Below, piece after piece: positions 60,901-64,000 of a DNA stretch of 64,000 bases. This stretch comes from Sceloporus undulatus (taxonomy: Eukaryota > Chordata > Lepidosauria > Squamata > Phrynosomatidae). The DNA is taken from contig NC_056525.1 in the NCBI RefSeq assembly GCF_019175285.1, positions 123,628,437 through 123,692,436 on the forward strand, in the 5' to 3' direction. Position 1 is the first letter of the stretch, and each line of letters begins with the position of its first letter. The position numbers and the translations under genes were made by a program. The notes beneath the pieces were generated by a model, which was not told the DNA's origin, did not search any database, and saw only the letters and a program-made list of their open reading frames with translations.

Positions 60901-61559
60901 CATTCTATCTTGAAGTAGAAGAGGAAATAAATGATGTTCCCTGACCTTGTGGGTAGTTTTGTTCATTTAAACAAGGCTGGAGAAAAAGGTTCTATCCTTG
61001 GAGGAAGGTCAGGGTCCAGTGCTCACAATGTTTGGCTTCCCAGTCTAGGCCAGCTAAAATTTATGAACTTTTAAACAAGATCAGGTTAAAAACCAAAACA
61101 AAATATCAACATTTTCTTACAGACATCTGCACTGCACAATATGAAAAACTGTCCAAGTCAACTTTAACGTAGTCCTTCCCTTCAAGCATCAGCACCTGCT
61201 TATTTCAAGCAACCTTTCAGCAGTCCCAGACTTGGCATTTCCAAATTTCTCAATGCTGGAATCTATCAAGTACTATTTATTGATTTGATCTGATTTTTCT
61301 CCTGCTTTTCTCCCAAACTGAAACCCAGTTCTTGATAAAAGAAAACAGTCACCTGTAAGTTGTCAAAAACAGGGCAATGGCTTCATAAAGTGAGAGACTA
61401 ATATTAAACATAGATCCATAAATGTATATATAGTGGAAAGAAGCATCATGTTTCTACGGATGCTTTCTTTCAATCCATATTGACTAATATTCAAAATGTT
61501 TACCTCCGCTTCTGCTAAAAGTTGCATCCTTCTCATTGTATGGTCAACATCAATTCGAC
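35299..61559 (-). CDS. SOAT1: SOAT1 gene (sterol O-acyltransferase 1 / ACAT1), 14 coding exons, 5' end off window
   Basis: SOAT1 is an ER multi-pass MBOAT enzyme that esterifies cholesterol with long-chain acyl-CoA. Exons (minus strand, transcript order): 61504-61559, 57413-57555, 57261-57320, 53862-53969, 51507-51789, 50851-50929, 50161-50242, 47888-47933, 47433-47562, 47136-47233, 42465-42563, 42080-42215, 37660-37805, 35299-35355. They total 1523 nt: two bases finishing a Gly codon, then 507 codons including stop. Every junction has an AG acceptor and GT donor, and codon phase is continuous. The family motif FYxDWWN spans the 47136/42563 junction, the RTWN asparagine follows it, and the catalytic His of VHEY is codon 42150-42152. 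The human protein is 550 residues, so only about 40 N-terminal residues are missing; their exon should lie beyond 64000. Gene order with AXDND1 matches mammals. I see no inactivating change, so it looks functional. Confidence 0.97.
35462..35560. mobile_element. palindromic MITE, right half only
   Basis: Contains 'gagctctggtgccacaataa' and 'cagtttcaaactgaattgtg', the right arm of the family seen whole at 25691-25885. It starts about 105 bp upstream (in the intron) of the last SOAT1 exon. Confidence 0.65.
35655..36992 (+). mobile_element. L2-clade LINE, 3' half with RT, 3' UTR and (ATT)n tail
   Basis: Plus-strand frames hold [40 protein letters not shown] and the RT core YADDTQIYF, then [43 protein letters not shown] and a trace of WNDLPEEIR. 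The 3' UTR ends 'ttcgtgattgggcgggctag' plus an (ATT)n run (36956-36992). It is 5'-truncated and has a few frame changes; the most complete L2 copy in the window. It lies in the last SOAT1 intron. Confidence 0.95.
37015..37166. mobile_element. palindromic MITE immediately after the L2 tail
   Basis: Ends CACTGCTGAAATAATCCAG and (complement) CACTGCAGAAATAATCTGC are inverted repeats. Internal AGTGCTAGGGAATCCTGGGA matches the other copies. Confidence 0.75.
37660..37805 (-). CDS. SOAT1: SOAT1 exon, penultimate coding exon
   Basis: The exon encodes [20 protein letters not shown] then [20 protein letters not shown] and HQYCPLKN. Human has FNFIVNDSRKKPIWNVLMW and SQEWYARQHCPLKN. It has an AG acceptor at 37806-37807 and a GTGAGT donor. 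Confidence 0.98.
38054..41065 (-). mobile_element. DIRS-like (tyrosine-recombinase) retroelement fossil
   Basis: Minus-strand parts in order: RT-like region about 40569-40770 ([12 protein letters not shown]), RNase H and flanking region about 39393-40175 ([31 protein letters not shown]), and tyrosine-recombinase-like region about 39013-39438 ([20 protein letters not shown]). Near the ends, 38110-38215 and 40985-41060 are inverted relatives of each other, and a further inverted pair lies at 38054-38082 and 38253-38280, fitting DIRS architecture. The element is broken in many places, looks old, and sits in the SOAT1 intron between exons 37660-37805 and 42080-42215. Outer limits are approximate. 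Confidence 0.82.
41208..41443. mobile_element. Tc1/mariner (pogo/Tigger-like) MITE with TA duplications
   Basis: TA flanks at 41206-41207 and 41444-41445; ends CAGTGGGCCCTTGGTGTCC and GGCTATGGAGGGCTGACTG. Confidence 0.88.
41446..42079. other. SOAT1 intron, nothing recognised
   Basis: AT-rich, no repeat family assigned and no coding potential. Confidence 0.45.
42080..42215 (-). CDS. SOAT1: SOAT1 exon with catalytic histidine
   Basis: The exon encodes [20 protein letters not shown] then [20 protein letters not shown]. The VHEY histidine (42150-42152, equivalent to human His460) is the MBOAT catalytic residue. It has an AG acceptor at 42216-42217 and a GTAAGT donor. Confidence 0.98.
42465..42563 (-). 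CDS. SOAT1: SOAT1 exon, DWWN...RTWN active-site segment
   Basis: The exon encodes [20 protein letters not shown] then [13 protein letters not shown], almost identical to human. It contains the second half of FYxDWWN and the Asn of RTWN (Asn421 in human). It begins and ends on codon boundaries, with an AG acceptor at 42564-42565 and a GTGAGC donor. Confidence 0.99.
42564..43240. other. SOAT1 intron, start of a 4.6-kb repeat-rich intron
   Basis: About 42660-42830 has 'ttgttgttaagtcttgttga' and resembles a decayed SINE or BovB-type tail. The remainder is unclassified. Confidence 0.35.
43241..43484. mobile_element. Tc1/mariner-like MITE, second family, TA duplications
   Basis: TA flanks at 43239-43240 and 43485-43486. 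The left end CAGTCAGCCCTTCCTTTACG and right end GGCCGCACTG are inverted relatives. The middle is CpG-rich. A truncated copy is at 62930-63045. Confidence 0.75.
43543..43885 (-). repeat. Sauria-type SINE
   Basis: The 3' tail AGGTAAAGGTAAAGGTATT is at the low end. The centre has 'gaagagccagcgttgtcagt' and TGCTAGGTTGGCAGAAGCTG. The tRNA-like head complement 'cttaaccacttgagccacca' is at the high end. Confidence 0.88.
43955..44298 (+). repeat. Sauria-type SINE, inverted relative to its neighbour
   Basis: The head ATGGCTCAGCGGTTAAGACG (A-box-like) is followed by a decayed B box near CTGCAGTTTGAGACCC, body 'ccagcttctgctaatttagc' and tail AAAACCTTTACTTTTACTC. It faces the copy at 43543-43885 across about 70 bp. 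Confidence 0.88.
44303..44531. mobile_element. Tc1/mariner (pogo/Tigger-like) MITE with TA duplications
   Basis: TA flanks at 44301-44302 and 44532-44533; ends CAGTGTGCCATTGCTATCC and GGATACTGTGGGTCAACTG. Confidence 0.88.
44571..44738. repeat. near-perfect 168-bp hairpin (fold-back element)
   Basis: Left arm 44571-44648 and right arm 44663-44738 are inverted copies of about 76 bases with few mismatches and a 14-base loop. Arm ends read TTTTGTTTGATACTCTCACT and AGTGAGAGTATCAAGCAAAA. No match to the neighbouring MITEs. Confidence 0.9.
44893..45146. mobile_element. Tc1/mariner-like MITE with TA duplications, 254 bp
   Basis: TA flanks at 44891-44892 and 45147-45148. Ends CAGTGGTACCTCGGGATACG and (complement) CAGTGGTGCCTCGGGTTACG match at all but two bases. 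The body repeats 'gggttacgaa' motifs. The good terminal match suggests a fairly young copy. Confidence 0.92.
45584..46515. mobile_element. 932-bp hAT element (nonautonomous) with perfect 8-bp target duplication
   Basis: The ends CAGTGCTTCCCAATTA and (complement) CAGTAATTCCCAAAGT are short inverted repeats. CTTTAGGT flanks both sides exactly (45576-45583 and 46516-46523), diagnostic of hAT insertion. The interior is GC-richer than the intron, carries a (CAG)n run near 45729-45747 and shows no transposase. Open frames inside have no recognised similarity. Confidence 0.88.
46524..46575 (-). mobile_element. LINE 3' tail fragment
   Basis: (ATT)n followed by ACCTTTATTTATAAAGCGCT, matching the element at 10073-10315. 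Confidence 0.6.
46576..47135. other. SOAT1 intron, nothing recognised
   Basis: AT-rich sequence with a direct repeat of 'gattctaac' near 47080-47120, just before the exon. Confidence 0.4.
47136..47233 (-). CDS. SOAT1: SOAT1 exon, [16 protein letters not shown] and start of FYxDWWN
   Basis: The exon encodes [20 protein letters not shown] then [12 protein letters not shown]. It supplies FYK of the FYxDWWN signature. Human SOAT1 has EMLRFGDRMFYK, so R-to-C and G-to-A differences lie just before the motif. It has an AG acceptor at 47234-47235 and a GTAAGC donor. Confidence 0.98.
47433..47562 (-). CDS. SOAT1: SOAT1 exon, transmembrane helix and [11 protein letters not shown]
   Basis: The exon encodes [20 protein letters not shown] through [12 protein letters not shown]. 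The human equivalent ends LVLCVFNSILPG. It has an AG acceptor at 47563-47564 after a long poly-pyrimidine (C-rich) tract, and a GTGAGT donor. Confidence 0.97.
47888..47933 (-). CDS. SOAT1: SOAT1 exon, 46-nt microexon-sized
   Basis: The exon encodes (R)[15 protein letters not shown], matching human NPTVRWGYVAMKFAQ. It is only 46 nt but keeps the frame between its neighbours. It has an AG acceptor at 47934-47935 and a GTTAGT donor. Confidence 0.95.
48295..49480 (+). mobile_element. L2-clade LINE fragment
   Basis: Plus-strand frames contain [60 protein letters not shown] and [20 protein letters not shown], in L2 order. It is diverged, with several frame changes, and older than the copy at 35655-36992. 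It is in the intron between SOAT1 exons 47888-47933 and 50161-50242. Confidence 0.9.
49481..50160. other. SOAT1 intron, weak MITE traces
   Basis: Mostly unclassified. About 49910-50060 has a hAT-MITE-like string ('gacctgcagtccaac') but no clear ends. Confidence 0.35.
50161..50242 (-). CDS. SOAT1: SOAT1 exon, [15 protein letters not shown] segment
   Basis: The exon encodes [20 protein letters not shown] then YRDHYPR. The [16 protein letters not shown] string is highly conserved across SOAT and DGAT1 enzymes. It has an AG acceptor at 50243-50244 and a GTAATG donor, and ends within an Arg codon. Confidence 0.97.
50386..50410. repeat. (AAAC)n microsatellite
   Basis: Short run of CAAA units. Confidence 0.85.
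50851..50929 (-). CDS. SOAT1: SOAT1 exon, [15 protein letters not shown] segment
   Basis: The exon encodes [20 protein letters not shown] and CPPQKS. The KxHSxxRENVPRV string is conserved in SOAT enzymes, and the tail after it is variable. It has an AG acceptor at 50930-50931 and a GTGAGT donor, and ends in phase 1. Confidence 0.96.
51093..51438. mobile_element. hAT-like nonautonomous element, GC-rich
   Basis: The left end GGGTGGAACAGACTGTCCC and right end (complement of GAGCCGGTCTGTTTCTTCC) share the ACAGAC core seen in the 12710 and 28045 elements. The interior is CpG- and GC-rich compared with the flanks. It lies close to SOAT1 exon 51507-51789. Confidence 0.65.
51507..51789 (-). CDS. SOAT1: SOAT1 exon, transmembrane segments 2-3 (largest coding exon)
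   Basis: This 283-nt exon encodes [20 protein letters not shown] through [12 protein letters not shown] and corresponds to human LVLEFSLLSYAFGKF...LPPASRFIIIFEQ. It has two hydrophobic segments and the PPA(C/S) turn. The acceptor AG is at 51790-51791 and the donor GTGGGT at 51506 downward. Open sequence past the donor is intronic read-through. Confidence 0.98.
52411..52816. mobile_element. Tc1/mariner-like MITE, 'gtatatactc' family
   Basis: The left end TGTATATACTCATGTATAAG and right end (complement) CCGTATATACTCAACTATAA are inverted repeats. The internal string 'gacttatctatgggtcatat' is also seen inverted and diverged as 'gacttatccatgggtcaaag' near 52470. Confidence 0.75.
52820..53861. other. 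SOAT1 intron, nothing recognised
   Basis: No exon or repeat family. A short (AC)n run is near 53037-53050. Confidence 0.4.
53862..53969 (-). CDS. SOAT1: SOAT1 exon, first transmembrane segment
   Basis: The exon encodes [20 protein letters not shown] and continues [16 protein letters not shown], nearly identical to human SOAT1. The run of Leu, Ile, Phe and Val residues is the first membrane helix. It has an AG acceptor at 53970-53971, a GTAAG donor at 53861 downward, and ends in phase 2 within an Arg codon. Confidence 0.98.
53971..54684. other. SOAT1 intron, nothing recognised
   Basis: A short (AC)n-like tract near 54045-54062; otherwise unclassified. Confidence 0.4.
54685..54960 (-). repeat. 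tRNA-derived SINE containing an inverted duplication
   Basis: The tail 'gtgctttcaagtcgtttttg', body 'gtgactttctcaaggtcccc' and head complement 'ctacaccacactggctccca' define the SINE. Positions 54725-54758 recur inverted at 54766-54799 (see Part 2), an internal rearrangement not found in the other copies. Confidence 0.85.
54961..56839. other. SOAT1 intron, nothing recognised
   Basis: About 1.9 kb of AT-rich sequence with no assigned repeat and no coding potential. Confidence 0.45.
56840..57022. mobile_element. SPIN-type hAT nonautonomous element with perfect 8-bp target duplication
   Basis: It begins CAGTGGTTCCCAACCTTCCT and ends GGTTGGGAACCACTG. Internal 'ttattttcgttgctacttca' and 'gaaagggtcattcgaccccc' are the sequences I recall from SPIN_NA elements. 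CATTAGGC flanks both sides exactly (56832-56839, 57023-57030). It is internally shortened relative to the consensus I remember. It lies about 240 bp from SOAT1 exon 57261-57320. Confidence 0.92.
57261..57320 (-). CDS. SOAT1: SOAT1 exon, [15 protein letters not shown] segment
   Basis: The exon encodes [20 protein letters not shown] across its junctions; the human counterpart is RAPPEQGKIFIARRSLLD. It has an AG acceptor at 57321-57322 and a GTGAGT donor. This conserved linker immediately precedes the first transmembrane segment. Confidence 0.95.
57413..57555 (-). CDS. SOAT1: SOAT1 exon, cytosolic N-terminal region
   Basis: The exon encodes [20 protein letters not shown] followed by a divergent Ser/Pro/Thr-rich stretch ending in FQT. 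It matches human [20 protein letters not shown] and lies in the N-terminal cytosolic domain, which is the least conserved part of the protein. It has an AG acceptor at 57556-57557 and a GTAAGT donor, and ends in phase 2. Confidence 0.93.
57950..58208. other. GC-rich insertion-like block
   Basis: A locally GC-rich patch beginning GAGGCGCCAAAAGTGCCAGT in an AT-rich intron. It resembles the interiors of the hAT-like elements at 28045 and 51093, but I cannot see convincing terminal repeats. Open frames here on both strands are probably accidental. Confidence 0.4.
58209..59279. other. SOAT1 intron, homopolymer-rich, nothing recognised
   Basis: Contains poly-T, poly-C and poly-G tracts around 58450-58600 and no exon. 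The part 59150-59220 resembles one end of the pogo-like MITE family. Confidence 0.4.
59280..59765 (-). mobile_element. RTE-BovB LINE fragment, reverse transcriptase region
   Basis: Minus-strand pieces include [20 protein letters not shown] and [15 protein letters not shown], matching the BovB strings KAFDCVDHxKLWxxLxEMGI and GCILSPCLFNLYAEYI. Multiple stops and frame changes show age. With 19565-20105 it is one of two BovB remnants here. Confidence 0.82.
59942..60101. repeat. 160-bp near-perfect hairpin of a common squamate repeat
   Basis: Left arm 59942-60016 and right arm about 60029-60101 are inverted copies: GTTTTTTGTGGGTTTTTTGG against CCCGAAAAACCCACAAAAAA, with inner 'gctgacgtttcaccagcatc' against 'gatgctggcgaaacgtcagg'. 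The loop is about 12 bases. A single non-inverted copy lies at 3498-3715. Confidence 0.9.
60188..60412. repeat. two head-containing SINE pieces in opposite orientation
   Basis: 60188-60250 is a plus-oriented head ('aacatggtgtagtggtttca', 'gtgttggact'). 60285-60412 is minus-oriented body and head ('gagaatgtgacttgcccaag', 'aaaccactacatcacactgg'). Confidence 0.65.
60420..61503. other. SOAT1 intron, nothing recognised
   Basis: No exon or assigned repeat between the SINE pieces and the exon at 61504-61559. Confidence 0.4.
61504..61559 (-). CDS. SOAT1: SOAT1 exon, N-terminal RID...AEAE segment
   Basis: This is the first SOAT1 exon in the window. It follows a pyrimidine-rich tract ending in AG at 61560-61561 and is followed by a GT donor at 61502-61503. 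It encodes (G)[18 protein letters not shown], which aligns with human [20 protein letters not shown]. The first two bases complete a Gly codon begun in an exon outside the window. Confidence 0.9.
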
Positions 61560-61979
61560 CTAAAGAAAAGACAAATCATTACTCTATTATTTCCAAGGCA
61601 GAGATGCATACACAGTATTTAGCATATCTAATATCTATCTACTATATGTGAACATATGAAAAAAGAACAAGAATATACAGAGATAAAACTATTTAAATAG
61701 CATACACATGTACATTTTAAAATCAGTATTGAAAGGAAGTCTACAAAAGTTACTAGCCCCAGAAATGTTTAGTCACCCATCTTCTCAGTCATACTTGAGG
61801 CCATCAACAACCTAAAATAAAAATAAACTTTCTTCCAATTTAAAAGCCTTCTGTGCTTACAGTGCATTCTCATTAACCACAGAAAAACTATTCTTTCCAA
61901 GCAAGCTGTAAATGTATACATAACTGTATAGGTCTAATGTTCCCTGAAGAAATAATCCTCTATCTAGAGATAAAGAAAT

Positions 61980-62130
61980 CCTTATGATGACCCTAAGGTG
62001 AACCAATCACAGGGTTTTCTGGGGATAAGGTTGTGTGACTTGTCCAAGGTAACGCAATAGGTTTTCAGGGCTGAGATAGGGATAGAACCTTGATCTCCAG
62101 TGTCCAGTTTCAATGTTCAAATCACTACAT
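61980..62130 (-). repeat. tRNA-derived SINE fragment
   Basis: Contains 'gatgaccctaaggtgaacca', 'tgtgacttgtccaaggtaac' and 'gatagaaccttgatctccag', typical of the same family on the minus strand. The tail end is lost. Confidence 0.7.
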
Positions 62131-62925
62131 ATGGAGTGTATATTGCAGTATCATTAAGTCTATGTATATCTATATGTCCCTATAAGTCAAAGTGAATAAA
62201 TCTTGCTAAATTTCCTCACTAGTAGGCATCTTTAGGGTTCCCAGATTGAAAACTGAGAGAATTCCTATATCCTTAATGGTATAGAAGAAGGAATTTCAGC
62301 AGGTGTTGTGTCTTACACAACAAGGTAACAATCAATACCTACTGAAAATCCCTCTTCTATACAATCATTAAAGGTACAGGAGCCCTCTCCAGGGTATGCT
62401 TTAGCAATCCTAGACATCTAACAAGACAGCCCCATACATCTCTCTTATAAAGTTCCTCGTCACTCACCACAGGAGAGGAAAATAGTTCATATCTCATCAA
62501 GTGAACTAAGCTGCAATCAAAGCTGTGAGAGATTATAGAAATGTATATAACTATGCTGACTTTTGAGACATTTGTTCTAACTGTAGAATTAAATTTTATA
62601 CTTTTTTGTGTACAAAAAAAGTCAACCTGCTGTCATGCTATTTGCTTCAATCCTTTCAAGCATAAAAATTCAGTTGTCACAGCACTTAGCTAATGTAAGA
62701 ACAAGTTCCAGCCATTTACTCCAGGGATTCCCTGCTCTGAAAGAGATCAAGGTCCATTTATCAGTCTGTTAGACCAGCTTCTTACTGCTCTTGGGATTTA
62801 TTCATTCACAGAACCTTGAGAGTCATGACAGGAACAAGTGATAACATATCAATTCTTGAAAATATTTGCTTCATCTGCAACTTCTTCAGCCTATTCAAGG
62901 TCTCGATGTTTGGCCAGTCCTGAAA
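62131..62925. other. SOAT1 5' intron, nothing recognised
   Basis: No match to the missing SOAT1 N-terminal exon could be found here. Confidence 0.4.
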
Positions 62926-62929
62926 GCCA

Positions 62930-63045
62930 CGCAGGGAGGAAGGGACGGTGGAGGAATGGGGAGGAATGGGGCTTGAGCATACCCGTTATTTGTTTTACGA
63001 GGGGGAGTCCGGAACAGATCCCCCACGTAAACAAAGGGCGCACTG
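62930..63045. mobile_element. Tc1/mariner-like MITE, truncated copy
   Basis: Read on the minus strand it begins CAGTGCGCCCTTTGTTTACG, then 'ctgttccggactccccctcg' and 'atgctcaagccccattcctc', matching the family at 43241-43484. The other end is missing. Confidence 0.65.
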
Positions 63046-63234
63046 TATTTTATGTAGCACATATACATCTCTGGATATGTGTTGAGAGTCCATATGACAG
63101 TGACATTTACCAGAGTTAAGACTACATAACTTTCCCATTTAAAATCATGTTTGTTTTTTAATTCTGGTTAAACAGATGCTAAACATACAGCAAACATCCT
63201 TTTCAGTAATTATGGTGTTATAAATCTCCCTTCT

Positions 63235-63415
63235 GTGTGTACATGCCTTCAAGTTGCCTGTCGACTTATGGAAACCATTAATGTCACAGTTTTCCCAGTT
63301 CCCTCCTCCTAAATATAGTTTACAGCACCTGGTATTCATTGAAGGTTTCCCATCCAAAAAATAACAGCTTGCATGATCAGACAGGATCTGGTGCCCTTAG
63401 GGTAGTATTGTGCCA
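63235..63415 (-). repeat. 5S-rRNA-derived SINE, degenerate
   Basis: Read on the minus strand, 63315-63415 contains TACCCTAAGGGCACCAGATC, then 'tgtctgatcatgcaagctgt' and TGGATGGGAAACCTTCAATG, a decayed 5S rRNA-like head (5S has ATCTCGTCTGATCT and TTGGATGGGAGACCGCCTGG). The tail 'catgccttcaagttgcctgt' at the low end joins it to a SINE. Confidence 0.65.
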
Positions 63416-63419
63416 CTGA

Positions 63420-64000
63420 AATTCACTTTTATGGTCAATGCACATGCAATGACCAATTTGTCTCCACCAACCTCCTTTTTGGCAGCACAGCAAAGCCATT
63501 TGTGTGTTGCCAGAGAACAACCAAAATGCTTCCAGCTCTCTTCCTATAGCTAGACATGCTGCAAAAGGCAGGAAGGAAGCCGGACACATTTCCACTTGTC
63601 ACTTCACACTCTCCAACACCAAAGAAATGAATGTGTTGGGGAAGGCTGTGCTTCTGAAAAGGTAGTTTTTAGGAGATGTAGCTATCTCTCTGAATGGAGA
63701 ATGTTAGCCATTCATTTAATTGTATGTTTTGGCATATTTACAGCCAATATTTGCTAATAGGCGTACCCTATACCTCTGCATGAACCAAAAACTGCTTGAG
63801 TATCTCTTGCCTCAGTCCTCTAAAATAGATTTTGCATGATCTGATGAACTGTAGGAAGAAAGAAAGCCTCCCTCCTGTAACTAGAAGCACTTCCATGAGT
63901 AGAACAACACTTTTGGATCCAATCCATGATTTTATTTTGAAATAAGATTTTAAAATGCAAGAAAAAAACCCACACCAACACTATAAGATTATTAAGGGCA
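63420..64000. other. SOAT1 5' intron, nothing recognised
   Basis: No exon or repeat identified up to the window edge. Confidence 0.4.

Noticed and set aside
61560-64000. Possible missing 5' coding exon of SOAT1
   Set aside because: No minus-strand frame here resembles the SOAT1 N terminus with a good donor in the required phase; the exon is probably outside the window.

Overview
The window is vertebrate nuclear DNA, almost certainly from a squamate reptile and most likely a lizard. It contains spliced host genes embedded in the usual squamate repeats: L2-clade and CR1 LINEs, RTE-BovB, Sauria-type tRNA SINEs, a 5S-derived SINE, hAT and Tc1/mariner MITEs, a SPIN hAT element and a DIRS-like fossil. 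No bacterial-style operon, CRISPR array, or stand-alone tRNA or rRNA gene was seen.

Two host genes lie head-to-tail on the minus strand, in the same order as on human chromosome 1q25 (SOAT1 then AXDND1). SOAT1 (sterol O-acyltransferase 1, ACAT1) occupies about 35.3-61.6 kb. Fourteen coding exons were placed by protein similarity, GT/AG boundaries and continuous codon phase. They run from the Gly-Arg-Ile-Asp segment near the N terminus to the stop codon, and the 5' exon or exons lie beyond base 64000. AXDND1 (axonemal dynein light chain domain containing 1) occupies 23.06 kb down to the left edge. Fourteen exons give 528 uninterrupted codons from the start methionine; the C-terminal half lies off the left edge. 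A perfect RFX X-box (27058-27071) in a GC-richer patch 4 kb upstream of the AXDND1 start exon is the best promoter candidate for this cilium/sperm-flagellum gene.

Layout: 0.7-23.1 kb, AXDND1 exons with introns holding L2, CR1, BovB, SINE and hAT pieces; 23.1-30 kb, a repeat-rich intergenic block with a CR1-seeded 45-bp minisatellite, SINEs, MITEs and the X-box; 30-35.3 kb, low-repeat AT-rich sequence, probably largely SOAT1 3' UTR plus downstream flank; 35.3-61.6 kb, SOAT1 with an L2 copy, a DIRS-like fossil (38-41 kb), a dense SINE/MITE cluster (43.2-45.1 kb), a 932-bp hAT element with perfect target duplications, another L2 copy, a SPIN element and a BovB fragment; 61.6-64 kb, 5' intron of SOAT1 with SINE and MITE fragments.

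I found no convincing undescribed biological system. The most interesting signals are the X-box, the SPIN and 932-bp hAT insertions with intact target duplications, three long near-perfect hairpins, and the minisatellite seeded at a CR1 tail. Family names and human comparisons come from memory of those families; no search was run.
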